Positions 28,186 through 38,167 of a stretch of DNA of 64,000 nucleotides are shown piece by piece. The stretch comes from Marinomonas rhodophyticola (GTDB taxonomy: Bacteria; Pseudomonadota; Gammaproteobacteria; Pseudomonadales; Marinomonadaceae): assembly GCF_026113935.1 (NCBI RefSeq), contig NZ_JAPEUL010000012.1, positions 310,001-374,000 on the forward strand, given 5' to 3'. The notes under the pieces were generated by a model. That model did not search any database. It saw only the letters and a list, made by a program, of their open reading frames with translations, and was not told the DNA's origin. Position 1 is the stretch's first letter. Each line of letters opens with the position of its first letter. The position numbers and the translations under genes were made by a program.

Positions 28186-28217
28186 AAAAGCCGCTTGTAT
28201 TCGTTACAGCGGCTTTT
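28186..28217 (+). terminator. Terminator or attenuator between acpP and fabF
   Basis: A 10-bp perfect stem (AAAAGCCGCT at 28186-28195, AGCGGCTTTT at 28208-28217) followed by CTTATT. It likely allows partial read-through into fabF. Confidence 0.8.
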
Positions 28218-28264
28218 CTTATTAATAGCCCTGAGAGTTGAGGGCGAATTGCTGGAGAAATCTT

Positions 28265-29506
28265 ATGTCTCGTCGTCGGGTTGTAGTCACAGGAATGGGA
28301 ATGGTGACACCCCTTGGCAATAATGTGAAAGATACGTGGGATAACATATTGGAAGGTAAAAGTGGTGTATCGGAGATCACCTCTTTTGACGCAAGCCAAT
28401 TTTCCACTCGTTTTGCGGCACAAGTAACTGGTTTTGATGCGACTCAGTATATGAGCGTGAAAGAAGCCCGCAAGATGGATCTTTTTATTCAGTATGGTAT
28501 CGCTGCTGCCGTGCAGGCTTTGGATGATGCTAATCTTAATTCCGATACGGCGAATTTAAGCCGAGTTGGTTGTGCGATAGGTTCTGGCATTGGTGGCTTA
28601 CCAATGATTGAGAAAAATCTAGAGCTATTGAATGAATCAGGTCCAAAGCGTATTTCTCCTTTTTTTGTTCCAGGCGCGATTATTAATATGATTTCAGGTC
28701 ATGTTGCGATTCGTTTTGGTTTTAAAGGCCCCAATATATCGATTGTGACTGCCTGTACCACTGGTACACATAACATTGGTATGGCGGGCCGTATGATTGC
28801 ATATGGTGACGCTGATGTGATGATTGCCGGTGGCGCTGAAATGGCGATTACGCCACTTGGTATTGGTGGCTTTGGTGCTGCTAGAGCACTGTCGACGCGA
28901 AATGATGATTATAAAACAGCAAGTCGTCCATGGGATAAAAATCGTGATGGTTTTGTCATGGGAGACGGTGCCGGTATCTTGGTGCTAGAAGAATACGAGC
29001 ATGCCCTAGCACGTGGAGCAAAAATCTACGCTGAATTGGCTGGCTTTGGTATGAGTGATGACGCTTATCATATGACAGCGCCACCAGAAGGTGGAGAGGG
29101 TGCAGCTTCGGCTATGAGGGCAGCATTAAAAGACGCTAAGCTAGAGCCGTTGGATATCGATTATATAAACGCTCACGGTACATCTACTCCAGCTGGTGAT
29201 TTAGCTGAGACTCAGGCCGTTAAGGCTGTGATGGGGGCGGATGCATCTGATGTTGCTATCAGCTCCACTAAGTCCATGATAGGGCATTTATTGGGGGCAT
29301 CCGGCGCGGTTGAGTCGATTTTTTCGATATTAGCCATTCGTGATCAAGTTGCTCCACCTACCATTAACTTAGAAGAGCCAGGTGAGGGTTGCGATTTAAA
29401 TTATGTTCCAGGAACCCCGCAAAAACGCAAAATAGACGTTGTTTTAAATAACTCGTTTGGTTTTGGTGGTACAAACGGTACCTTGGTGTTTAAGAAAATA
29501 TCTTGA
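28265..29506 (+). CDS. fabF: Beta-ketoacyl-ACP synthase II FabF
   Basis: FabF condenses malonyl-ACP with acyl-ACP. I start at ATG 28265 ([18 protein letters not shown]) with CTGGAGAAA upstream. The 413-residue protein has the Cys-His-His triad: C164 in TACTTGTHN, the histidines in [11 protein letters not shown] and [12 protein letters not shown], and the GFGGTNG end motif. Length is as in E. coli FabF (413). A terminator follows at once, so pabC and mltG, which often come next, are not part of this cluster. Confidence 0.97.
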   Translation: MSRRRVVVTGMGMVTPLGNNVKDTWDNILEGKSGVSEITSFDASQFSTRFAAQVTGFDATQYMSVKEARKMDLFIQYGIAAAVQALDDANLNSDTANLSRVGCAIGSGIGGLPMIEKNLELLNESGPKRISPFFVPGAIINMISGHVAIRFGFKGPNISIVTACTTGTHNIGMAGRMIAYGDADVMIAGGAEMAITPLGIGGFGAARALSTRNDDYKTASRPWDKNRDGFVMGDGAGILVLEEYEHALARGAKIYAELAGFGMSDDAYHMTAPPEGGEGAASAMRAALKDAKLEPLDIDYINAHGTSTPAGDLAETQAVKAVMGADASDVAISSTKSMIGHLLGASGAVESIFSILAIRDQVAPPTINLEEPGEGCDLNYVPGTPQKRKIDVVLNNSFGFGGTNGTLVFKKIS

Positions 29507-29551
29507 AATCGTTATCTTAAGAGCAATTTGGCTTTGTTCTTTTTGGGTAAT

Positions 29552-29576
29552 AACGGTCGGTCTATCACCGACCGTT
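29552..29576 (+). terminator. Terminator after fabF
   Basis: A 10-bp perfect stem (29552-29561 with 29567-29576) with a 5-nt loop, followed by TTCGTT. It may also serve the convergent gene at 29591. Confidence 0.85.
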
Positions 29577-29590
29577 TTCGTTAACTATAG

Positions 29591-29998
29591 CTAATGAATT
29601 TGGGTTGTTACGCCGCGTAATATATTGATTTGTTCCTGAATATCGTAGCTTTTATTTTGGCTATCTAGATCATAAAGGTGTTCTTCCAGCTGTTGATAAA
29701 GCGCAATTTCCTCATCACCTAAAAAGTGTAAGCATTCTCCGCCGACAAACCACAATAGTTCCCGTTTGATCAGCGGGACTAGGTTTGCGTAGCAACGTAT
29801 GAAGCGTGATAATACTTCTTGGGCATCAAAGCTGTAGTCGTGGGAGGTATTCTGTATGTTTTTTATTAGTTGGTCCCATGTTTCTAAGAAGTCTAATTCT
29901 TCTTCAGCCAGTTCTGGTTGGTTAAAAGGAGCATGTTCTGCAATGCGCTGACGCAAATCAGCAAAAGCGTTAAGTATGTATTGTGTGCGTGATTCCAC
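29591..29998 (-). CDS. Acidic helical hypothetical protein (135 aa)
   Basis: A soluble protein, strongly acidic and mainly helical, with no signal peptide: ESRTQYILNAFADLRQRI at the start, then ELAEEELDFLETWDQLI, and in the middle FVGGECLHFLGDEEIALYQ. The last looks like a conserved core. The protein seems intact, with a start just after a minus-strand promoter region shared with the ABC transporter gene. I do not recognise a named family. It is convergent with fabF across a terminator and divergent from the exporter genes. Confidence 0.65.
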   Translation of the reverse strand: MESRTQYILNAFADLRQRIAEHAPFNQPELAEEELDFLETWDQLIKNIQNTSHDYSFDAQEVLSRFIRCYANLVPLIKRELLWFVGGECLHFLGDEEIALYQQLEEHLYDLDSQNKSYDIQEQINILRGVTTQIH

Positions 29999-30062
29999 GT
30001 AATAAAAACCTATTCAAGTAAGTAACTATTTTAGTCGGCATTGCCGTACGAGAACTTCAATT

Positions 30063-30969
30063 ATGACATATGCAATCGAAATTAGTGACCTTAAAAAACG
30101 CTATGGAAGTGGTTTTGAGGCGTTAAAAGGTATCGATTTAAAAGTTGAAAAGGGAGATTTCTTTGCGTTATTGGGGCCAAATGGCGCTGGTAAGTCTACC
30201 ACTATAGGTATTTTGTGCTCTTTGGTGAATAAAACATCAGGTAGTGTTTCTATTTTTGGTACAGATATTGATGAAGATTTTGCCAGAGCAAAAAAATACT
30301 TAGGTGTGGTACCACAAGAATTTAATTTTAATGTATTTGAAACTGTTTTTAATGTGGTTGTTACTCAAGCCGGTTTCTATGGAATAAGTCGTTCCGTTGC
30401 TGAGGAGAGGGCTGAGAAATATTTAAAGCAGCTTGATCTTTGGGATAAAAAGAAATGATCAATCCCGTATGCTGTCTGGAGGAATGAAGAGGCGGTTAAT
30501 GATAGCGAGGGCCTTGATACATGAGCCTGAGGTACTTATTTTAGATGAACCTACAGCTGGCGTGGATATTGAGTTGCGTCGTTCTATGTGGGAGTTCATT
30601 AAAAAATTAAACGAGCAAGGCACGACGATTATTTTAACGACGCATTACCTAGAGGAAGCTGAGCAGTTATGTCGTAATATTGCGATTATCAATGCAGGAG
30701 AAATTGTCGAAAATACCAGTGTGAAAGCGTTATTGAAAACTCTGAATCAAGAGACGTTTATTCTGGATTTGGATTCATGCTTACCGACTGGTTGGTCTTT
30801 ACCCGGTTTTAGTGTTGTGGTAGGTAAAGATGCAAGTTCAGTAGAGGTTGAAGTTGTTAAGGGGCAATCAATCAACGCTATTTTTAAAGCGTTGGATGCC
30901 ATATCGATTAATGTTGTTAGCATGCGCAATAAGTCTAATCGACTCGAAGAAGCCTCTTCGTTAAATTAA
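30063..30969 (+). CDS. yadG: ABC-2 type exporter ATPase, YadG-like (one frameshift in this sequence)
   Basis: The ATP-hydrolysing subunit of an ABC-2 exporter. Walker A is LGPNGAGKSTT (about 38-48), the Q loop is VVPQEFNFN, the signature is MLSGGMKRRL, Walker B is VLILDEPTAGVD, and the H loop is TTHYLEEAEQL. The frame shifts by one base in GATAAAAAGAAATGATC near 30453; dropping one A gives DKKNDQSRMLSGG. The restored protein has about 302 residues, as in YadG. The permease gene follows after 15 bp. The substrate is unknown in all YadGH systems known to me. Confidence 0.88.
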
Positions 30970-30984
30970 TTAAAGGCTAGATAG

Positions 30985-31758
30985 ATGAAAAATTCGGAAA
31001 TTTGGGTCGCATTTTATACGATTTTAGTGAGAGAGATTCGTCGTTTTACTCGAATTTGGCCACAAACATTATTGCCTCCTGCCATTACGATGACATTATA
31101 CTTTGCTATTTTTGGCAATTTGATCGGTGATCGAATCGGGCAGATGGGCGGTTTTAGTTATATGCAGTATATTGTGCCAGGCCTGATTATGATGTCTGTC
31201 ATTACTAACTCTTACTCAAACGTTTCGTCATCGTTTTTCTCTGCAAAATTCCAGCATAGTGTGCAAGAGTTATTGGTATCACCTACCCCAAATTGGGTAA
31301 TATTACTCGGTTATACATTAGGTGGTGTAGCGCGAGGGTTGTGCGTTGGCTTAATTGTCACCGTGCTGTCGTTGTTTTTTACGCATTTGGCATTAGAAAA
31401 TTTGTTTTTAACTGTTTTAGTAGTGTGTTTGACGGCCATTATGTTTTCTCTCGGTGGCTTTGTTAATGCCATTTATGCGAGAAATTTTGACGATGTTTCT
31501 ATTGTGCCCACTTTTATTTTGACGCCGTTAACCTATCTTGGTGGTGTGTTCTACTCGATTGATTTATTGCCAGACTTTTGGCAGTCGGTTTCTTTGTTAA
31601 ACCCAGTTTTATATATGGTGAATGCATTTCGCTTTGGCGTATTAGGCGTTTCTGATATTAATGTGTATTGGGCGCTGGTGATTGTTAGTGTTTTTATTGT
31701 GGTGTTGTTTGGTTTTGGTCTGCGTTTGCTCAATCAGGGCAAAGGTATTAGAAATTGA
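30985..31758 (+). CDS. yadH: ABC-2 type exporter permease, YadH-like
   Basis: A 257-residue integral membrane protein with about six hydrophobic segments. The family marks are REIRRFTRIWPQTLLPP near the N-terminus, YMQYIVPGLIMMSVI, FQHSVQELLVSPTPNWVILLGY, and PTFILTPLTYLGGVFYSI. It pairs with the ATPase gene just before it. The stop at 31756-31758 lies inside the ribosome-site region of queF, only 4 bp before the first queF start candidate, so queF is probably transcribed with it. Confidence 0.92.
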   Translation: MKNSEIWVAFYTILVREIRRFTRIWPQTLLPPAITMTLYFAIFGNLIGDRIGQMGGFSYMQYIVPGLIMMSVITNSYSNVSSSFFSAKFQHSVQELLVSPTPNWVILLGYTLGGVARGLCVGLIVTVLSLFFTHLALENLFLTVLVVCLTAIMFSLGGFVNAIYARNFDDVSIVPTFILTPLTYLGGVFYSIDLLPDFWQSVSLLNPVLYMVNAFRFGVLGVSDINVYWALVIVSVFIVVLFGFGLRLLNQGKGIRN

Positions 31759-31762
31759 GGTA

Positions 31763-32585
31763 ATGTATATGGGCTTTTTACCCTTAGGTCAGCAAACAGA
31801 GTATGTTTCTGAGTATGATGCAGGGTTGCTTTTTCCCATTGCGAGAGTGGACAAATGGACTGAAATGGGGATTGAATCTGAGCGCTTGCCATTTTATGGT
31901 GAGGACGTTTGGAATGCTTATGAATTGTCATGGTTAAACTTAAAAGGTAAGCCGATCGTTGCTTTGGCCGAATTTCGTTTGCCTTGTGACTCGCCAAATA
32001 TTATTGAGTCTAAATCGTTTAAATTGTATTTGAATTCATTGAATCAAATGCGTTATGAGTCTGCTGAAGTGGTGCAGGCGATTCTTGAAAAGGATTTATC
32101 TGCCGCCGCAGGGGCGACAGTGACCGTGATTATTCGAGACGTTGATTCGATGGCCTCTTTGGTAGTGTTAACACCTGACTACTGTGTGGATGAGTTAGAT
32201 GTTGATGTATCGGAATATCATCCTAACGCGAGCTTGTTGACAACTGACGAGACCATGGGGATGGTTGAAGAGCGTTTGGTGAGTCATCTTTTAAAATCCA
32301 ATTGTCCGGTTACCAATCAACCTGATTGGAACTTCGGTTTTTATTGATTATAAAGGGCCTAAAATTCACCACGAAAGTTTGTTGAAATATGTTATTTCGT
32401 TTCGTGAACATACGGACTTTCATGAGCAATGCGTTGAGCGAGTTTTTATTGATATCATGCGCCAATGTAAGCCTGAGAATCTCACCGTTTATGCGCGTTA
32501 TGTAAGACGTGGCGGTTTGGATATCAATCCTTATCGCTCAACAATGCCTCTAGTATTGGGGAATGACCGTTTAACACGTCAGTAG
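31763..32585 (+). CDS. queF: NADPH-dependent preQ0 reductase QueF (one frameshift in this sequence)
   Basis: QueF reduces the nitrile of preQ0 to preQ1 for queuosine. It is the long, two-domain (YqcD/QueF-E. coli) type. The N-terminal half has [18 protein letters not shown] and [12 protein letters not shown], and the catalytic cysteine is in [11 protein letters not shown]. After a one-base shift at about 32329-32332 (GGAACTTCG) the C-terminal half follows with [17 protein letters not shown] and DINPYRS, ending NDRLTRQ. Starts ATG 31763 or 31769 are both possible. Restored length is about 274. queC and queE are at 3-4 kb. Confidence 0.93.
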
Positions 32586-32620
32586 CTTTTTATTCAAACG
32601 TTGCTTTGGTTCACTTATGT

Positions 32621-32663
32621 AAAACAAAAAACCGCCTGTTAAAAAACAGGCGGTTTTTGTTTT
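32621..32663. terminator. Bidirectional terminator after queF
   Basis: An almost perfect stem of about 19 bp (32621-32640 with 32645-32663) with AAAA loop, A-rich 5' and T-rich 3' sides. It separates queF from the convergent binding-protein gene. Confidence 0.9.
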
Positions 32664-32675
32664 AAAGGCATGGGT

Positions 32676-33625
32676 TTATTGGATGTTCAGTTGTTTTCTT
32701 ACGACCGGCAATGCAGGATTTCCTTCAAAGGTAGACACGCCTTGCAGCCATTTTTCAAGTACTTCTGGGTGAGCCTTGATCCAATTTGCCGCTGCTTGTT
32801 CTGGCTTTTCATTTGAGTCGATGATCTCGTTTTCCATTGTTAGGCTAAATTCGAGGTTACTTAATAGTTTGCCAACATTAGGACACTCATCTGCATAGCC
32901 TTTACGAGTTAGGGTTTGAATGGTTGCACCACCATAATTAGGGCCAAAATACTCGTCGCCACCTGTTAGATATTTTAGGTCAAAATTTACGTTCATTGGA
33001 TGGGGACTCCCAGTGCAAGAAACACGATAAAATTGTCACGTTTTACACTTCTTGCCACTTGAGAGAGCATGGCTTGTTCGCCTGACTCTACTACTTTCCA
33101 GTCTTGTAAGCTAAAGTCGTTGTTGTCTATCATATTTTGCAATTTTTGATTGGCTGGTGCGCCTGCGTCAATACCATAGATTCGTTGATGAAATTCTTTG
33201 CCAAATTTATGCAGGTCGGCGAAGTCTTTGACGCCTGCGTCGAAAACGTATGTTGGAACGGCTAAGGTGAATTTTACACCTTCTAAATTGGTGCGGACCA
33301 CGTCTACATTGTCTTTGTATTTATCAATAAAAGTGGATTGTGCGGGCATCCAGTTCCCCATGAAGGCGTCTATTTCTGCGTTTTTTAAGCCTTCAAATCC
33401 AACTGGCACGCTGAGTAAATATACTTGCGTATCGTATCCCATGGCTTTTAAAAGGGTGATAGCGATGCCATTTGTGGCACCTATATCAGTCCAACCAGGG
33501 TCACTAAACGTCACTTTTTTGCATTGCTCAGGTGCGGCAGATATGGCGAAACTACTGCCAATCAGTAGGCTGGCTATCCCTAGGCTTTTTAGTCCTGCGA
33601 CACTAAAAGGAAGTGCTTTCTTCAT
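32676..33625 (-). CDS. choX: Choline/betaine ABC transporter substrate-binding protein (one frameshift in this sequence)
   Basis: A periplasmic solute-binding protein of the OpuAC/ChoX type for quaternary amines. The signal peptide is about residues 1-30 (LGIASLLIGSSFAISA). The body shows FSDPGWTDIGATN, the GNWMPAQS tryptophan segment and GIDAGAP. The frame breaks at about 33001-33018, where family members read FLGWxPHPMN; the second part has NFDLKYLTGGDEYFGPNYGGA and the C-terminal NWIKAHPEVLEKWL. Restored length is about 315. It follows betC by 44 bp, so it likely takes up choline or choline sulfate breakdown product. No permease or ATPase gene is nearby. Confidence 0.87.
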
Positions 33626-33668
33626 TGGTGTGCTCCTATTTGTGATGTAGCTTTTTTATGTATTTGGT

Positions 33669-35193
33669 TTATTCAACTTTAGGGAAGCGAGATCGACTTT
33701 CCAAATCATCGAGGTCGATGTGATTTCTCATATACATTTCGCTGCTATCGAACATGGGTTGATGATCCCATGTTGTTTTTTTGCCTTTGTTCATGGCGCT
33801 TACAATTAATCGACGTCTACGCTGGCTGATGACTACGTCTTGGGTAAGAGCGTCCGAATCCCAACGCGCTAATGTTTCTTTTTTGAAGCTTCGGAGTAAA
33901 TCAGCATATTCTGGGTTAGTCGCAAGATTTACTAATTCATTGGGGTCGTTGTCGAGATCAAAGAGCTGTTCTGGATCGATGTGACAGTAGACATACTTAT
34001 ATTGCGCTCTTCGTATCATTAGCAGTGGCGCTATGGCGCCTTCGCCAAAATATTCACCAATTACTTCATCGTGAGCGCCACTTTTGCCTTGAATGTGTGG
34101 CATTAAACTTCGGCCTTGTATTGGCATGGCATATTCATGATTGGAAGTGCCCGTTGCCATTTCAAGGAAAGTGGGCAATAAGTCTATGGTGGAAACCGAC
34201 TCTTTAACCCGTTTTGCGGTAAAGCGATTGGGGGCATGAACGATCATGGGGACACGAGCAGACCCTTCAAAGAAGGACATTTTATACCAAAGGTTGCGTT
34301 CGCCTAACATATCGCCATGATCGCCAGAGAAGACAATAATGGTATTGTCATCGAGCTCCCGTTTCTTTCAGCGTTTTGAGTAGCATACCAATTTTATCAT
34401 CGACATAACTGATGGCACCATAATAGGCGTGTCTAGCGTTACGGATCTGTTGCTCACTTAAATCTTGAGCGTAATAGTCATACACGTTTTGCAAGCGAGC
34501 AGAATGAGGATCTTGGTCTTCTTTTTTAATAGTGATTTTCGGCAGATCGATTTCAGCGTCCTCATATCTGTCCCAGTATTCGGGCGGAATGGCGTATGGG
34601 TCGTGAGGGTGTGTCATGGATACCGTTAAGCAAAAAGGACGATCTTGCTCCCGTCTTACATAGTCGTATAGGTAACGTTGTGCGTGGAATACGACTTCAT
34701 CATCAAAGTCTAGCTGATTGCTGCGTATACAAGGTCCAGCTTGAGTGACAGAAGACATGTTGTGGTACCAAGTAGGGCGTGTTTTTACATCATCCCAATT
34801 TGGAAACCAACCATAATCGGCTGGATAAATGTCTGTAGTAAGGCGCTCTTCAAACCCGTGCAGTTGGTCTGGGCCACAAAAATGCATTTTTCCTGATAGG
34901 GCGGTTTTGTAGTTTTGTGCTCGTAGGTAATGGGCAAATGTTGGAATATCAGCCGAAAGGTCAGCGGCATTGTCATAAGCGCCTATTTTGCTCGGCAGTT
35001 GACCTGTCATAAGGACATATCGAGAGGGGGCGCAAAGTGGGCTGTTGCAATAGGCTGAGTCAAAGACGACACCATTTTGTGCGAGCGAACTCAAGTTTGG
35101 GGTTTTAACAAGAGGGTGTCCATAAAAGGGTAGAGCAGAAGCTGCTAGTTGATCTGCCATAATGAAAAGAATGTTTGGTTTTTTTTCTGCCAT
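33669..35193 (-). CDS. betC: Choline-sulfatase BetC (one frameshift in this sequence)
   Basis: BetC hydrolyses choline-O-sulfate to choline and sulfate. I start at ATG 35193 (MAEKKPNILFIMADQL). The sulfatase signature is CAPSR with C54, to become formylglycine; D14 is the first metal ligand. KMHFCGPDQLHGFE and THPHDPY are typical of choline sulfatases. After a one-base shift at about 34354-34361 (ETG to LDDNTIIVFSGDHG) the C-terminal half follows. It includes FFEGSARVPMIVHAP and ends SRSRFPKVE. Restored length is about 507. It is divergent from the LysR gene and followed by choX. Confidence 0.93.
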
Positions 35194-35333
35194 GATTTTC
35201 TCTAATGGATAAGGAGTGAAGGTAAGATAAGTGAACACGGATTGCTCAATAATCTTATGATGTCCACTAGATTGCGCTATGGAAACAATGCTGTAAACTG
35301 ACTAAAAATTTATACATGGGATAAGCTGAGCTT

Positions 35334-36227
35334 ATGTTATCAGATTCAGATCTTCCACCTTTGCAATCACTTGTCGTTTTTGAGTCAGCAGCAAGGTTGT
35401 TAAGTTTTACGGCGGCGGCACGTGAATTAGGTACAACTCAGCCAGCGGTAAGCCAGCAAATACAGGCCTTGGAAGCGTCACTGGGTGTCGCTTTATTTGA
35501 GCGGGTATATCGCGGTGTTGTGCTCACCGATGCGGGGCATATTTTGCTAAAAACGACTCAGTCGAGTTTGCGAGATTTGCGTGAGGTGTTACAAAAAATA
35601 AAGCAAAAACCCAAATCCCAACGAATTTCTGTCGCAACGGATTTTGCTTTTGCCGCTTTTTGGCTGATGCCGCGCTTGCCTGAATTTCGACGATTGCATA
35701 AAGATATTGATATTCGCATCCACACATCTCAATCCGAGGTCGATTTGGCGTCTCTTGAGGCCGATGTGGCTGTACTGTTTGGTGAGGGGCAATACCAAGG
35801 GTATGTGGCAGAAAAACTTTTACCAGAAGTGGTCTATCCGGTGTGTAGTCCGAAATTATATGCCGAGTTTGGTGGCTTTCCTGGTCTTGCTGATTTGATA
35901 AAGGCGCCATTACTAAAGTTGAATGCAGATATGGGGCAAAAATGGATGGATTGGGATCTTTTATTCCAGCTCAATGGCTCACATTGGACACCTTCAGAAT
36001 CTGTCATGGAATTTGATAATTATACGTTATTGGCTCAAGCGGCTATTTCTGGACAGGGAATTGGTCTTGGTTGGTCGCCACTGCTGGATGATTTTATCCA
36101 AAGTGGCGTTTTGATTGCGCTGCCCGACTTTGCCGTACAATCGGATCATGGTTATCACATTGTTGTCTCAAAAAAACGTGCGCCGACAGCGCCAGTTTCT
36201 GCTTTTATCGATTGGCTTAAATCTTAG
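35334..36227 (+). CDS. LysR-family regulator of choline sulfate use
   Basis: A 297-residue LysR-type regulator of the GcvA-like group, with an N-terminal winged helix (PPLQSLVVFESAARLLSFTAAARELGTTQPAVSQQIQALEASLG in short) and a C-terminal co-inducer domain. Because it is divergent from betC with about 140 bp between them, it probably binds there and controls betC-choX in response to choline sulfate, as is known for the choline-sulfate-utilisation regulators. The ligand is inferred from position only. Its 3' end is 5 bp from the convergent AEC transporter gene. Confidence 0.88.
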   Translation: MLSDSDLPPLQSLVVFESAARLLSFTAAARELGTTQPAVSQQIQALEASLGVALFERVYRGVVLTDAGHILLKTTQSSLRDLREVLQKIKQKPKSQRISVATDFAFAAFWLMPRLPEFRRLHKDIDIRIHTSQSEVDLASLEADVAVLFGEGQYQGYVAEKLLPEVVYPVCSPKLYAEFGGFPGLADLIKAPLLKLNADMGQKWMDWDLLFQLNGSHWTPSESVMEFDNYTLLAQAAISGQGIGLGWSPLLDDFIQSGVLIALPDFAVQSDHGYHIVVSKKRAPTAPVSAFIDWLKS

Positions 36228-36232
36228 GTTAT

Positions 36233-37117
36233 TCATATATACAACCACCATAGTAAACCCACTGTACAAAGCGACATTGGCAGTGAAAGCAATATCATGA
36301 GTGCAATTTCATCCACGGGTCCTTTGAATTTAGTCGCCAGCATGTAGCTAATAACAGCAACGGGCATGGTGCTAAGAACGATCAGTACAGCACCCTCTAG
36401 CTGGCTTAAGGGAAACCACATCACCACAAAACTGGCACATAATGCCCCGACAAGAGGGCGGAACAACGACAGCAACATAGCTCGGTTAATCTTGTTGCTT
36501 TCTTTGATCGTAAGGCTGCTGATGGATTTACCAAGCAGCATGAGCATAATAGGTAAGGTTATTTGACTGAGCATGTTCATTGTATTCATTAAAGGCGTAG
36601 GCAGGCTTACGTTTAAACTTAACAACACACCGCCAGCGATTAGCGCAATCACAGGGCCATTTTTGAGGATTTGCTTGGGGTGGTAGGCGCCAGACATAAA
36701 CCCAACACCTAATGTGAAATGGCTTATTTGCACGACAGATGAAATCACCACCGCGATGGCCATTCCTTCCGCGCCAAATAAAGCGTACGCAACGGGGATG
36801 CCTAAATTCCCCGTATTGGGGTTGACCAATGGTGGTAAATAAAACCGTGTCGGAAGTTTGAGAAGCTTTAGAAAACCATAAGAAAGTAAACTAACCAGTG
36901 CTAAGACAATCGTGGTCGCTACAATGATTTTTAGCATACTAAAAATCTGCATCTGCATGGACAGTACGGAATGAAGTAGCAGAGCGGGTAAGCCTAAATT
37001 GGAAACTAGGGCGCCTAGTGACGGATTTTCTAGGTAGTTGGTTTTTTTGCCGAGAAAAAAGCCTAAACAAATCAGTAATAGAATGGGAGTAAGTGCGCCT
37101 GCTAGTGCTGTTAGCAT
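36233..37117 (-). CDS. AEC-family transporter
   Basis: A 294-residue membrane protein of the auxin efflux carrier family, with eight to ten hydrophobic segments. Features are ALTPILLLICLGFFLGKK at the N-terminus, NPNTGNLGIPVAYALFG in the middle (the conserved Asn-Gly crossover region), and VLSTMPVAVISYMLATKF near the end. These carriers move small carboxylates or amino acids; the substrate is unknown. It follows the LysR gene at 37163-38060 on the same strand but with a 45-bp gap, so they may not be cotranscribed. Confidence 0.87.
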   Translation of the reverse strand: MLTALAGALTPILLLICLGFFLGKKTNYLENPSLGALVSNLGLPALLLHSVLSMQMQIFSMLKIIVATTIVLALVSLLSYGFLKLLKLPTRFYLPPLVNPNTGNLGIPVAYALFGAEGMAIAVVISSVVQISHFTLGVGFMSGAYHPKQILKNGPVIALIAGGVLLSLNVSLPTPLMNTMNMLSQITLPIMLMLLGKSISSLTIKESNKINRAMLLSLFRPLVGALCASFVVMWFPLSQLEGAVLIVLSTMPVAVISYMLATKFKGPVDEIALMILLSLPMSLCTVGLLWWLYI

Positions 37118-37162
37118 AAAGAACCCTTGCGAGTGGTTTGGTTTATGGTTATTTCAATGGAA

Positions 37163-38060
37163 TTAATCGGCGGTTATGTTAAAGGCTTCTATTAAATAGT
37201 CCACCAAGGCTTTCACTCTTAAGCTGATATTTCTTGATTTAGGGTAGAGCAAAGTGACGTCAGAAGAGGATAGCTGCCAGTCTGGTAAAGGATTAACGAG
37301 TAATCCTTCCGCTATTTCTTGCTCTACATAATAGGCAGGCTGTCTGGAAATACCGGCTCCATTGAGCGTTGCCAGCTTGGAGACATGACCATTTGAACAG
37401 GTTAATTTTGCTAATACGGGGAGCCTCATACTTCTCTTTGGTGGTGGTGTGTGTAAAAGACCATCTTTTCACCGAGCCATTGATTAATGCATGGTCTAAT
37501 AAGTCTTTCGGACTCTTCAGTGTAGGCATGGATTTTAAATAGTCTGGGCTAGCCACGAGATGATTCGTATAGTGAGTTAACTTGCGACCAACTAGGTTAG
37601 AGTTGGATAGGCTTCCCATTCTGACCACCAAATCATATTGCGCCTCAATTAGATCTTCCCGAGTACTGGAAAAGCTCAGGTCAATTTCTATTTGCGGATT
37701 GTCAATCATAAAGCGAATCATGATCGGTGCGAGTATGGCTTCACCAAACAAACCTCCAACTGAGTTTATGCGAATTTTCCCACTGATACTGGCGTGAGCA
37801 TTTTGCGCGGATTGAACCGCATGTTCCAACTGATCTATGCCTTGGCGAGAAAGTTGGTAAAAGGTCTCGCCTGCGGGAGACAAAGACAGAGAGCGCGTGG
37901 AGCGATAGAGCAATTGAACGCCCATGTGTTTTTCTAATCCACTGATGATTTGCGATATTCTCGCACGTGACAGATTGCGTTGTTCGGCTGCCTTTGAAAA
38001 GCTCTGTGTCTCTACCACGGCCAAAAACTCGGGTATGCCTTCTGGGAAGTTGGCGTTCAT
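37163..38060 (-). CDS. LysR-family regulator (one frameshift in this sequence)
   Basis: A regulator of about 298 residues. I start at ATG 38060 (MNANFPEGIPEFLAVVE); an upstream in-frame ATG at 38087 is possible but has no ribosome site. The helix-turn-helix is FSKAAEQRNLSRARISQIISGLEK. The ligand domain includes GKIRINSVGG and DLVVRMG. The frame shifts by one base at about 37423-37427, after which LPVLAKLTCSNGHV continues to the normal C-terminus. It resembles the CrgA/DmlR group. It is divergent from the aldo/keto reductase gene, its probable target. Confidence 0.85.
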
Positions 38061-38167
38061 ATTGTTAAGCCTTAATAAACAATGCATTTAATGGATTGAT
38101 AATTATAAACAGTAAAAAGGCTCGTATAGTAGTGTTATGGGTTATTAGATCTCACTGAGGAGGATGT

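Noticed and set aside
31763-32585. Two separate short QueF proteins
   Set aside because: The second part has the end of the catalytic domain and only makes sense in frame with the first half; one extra base explains the split.
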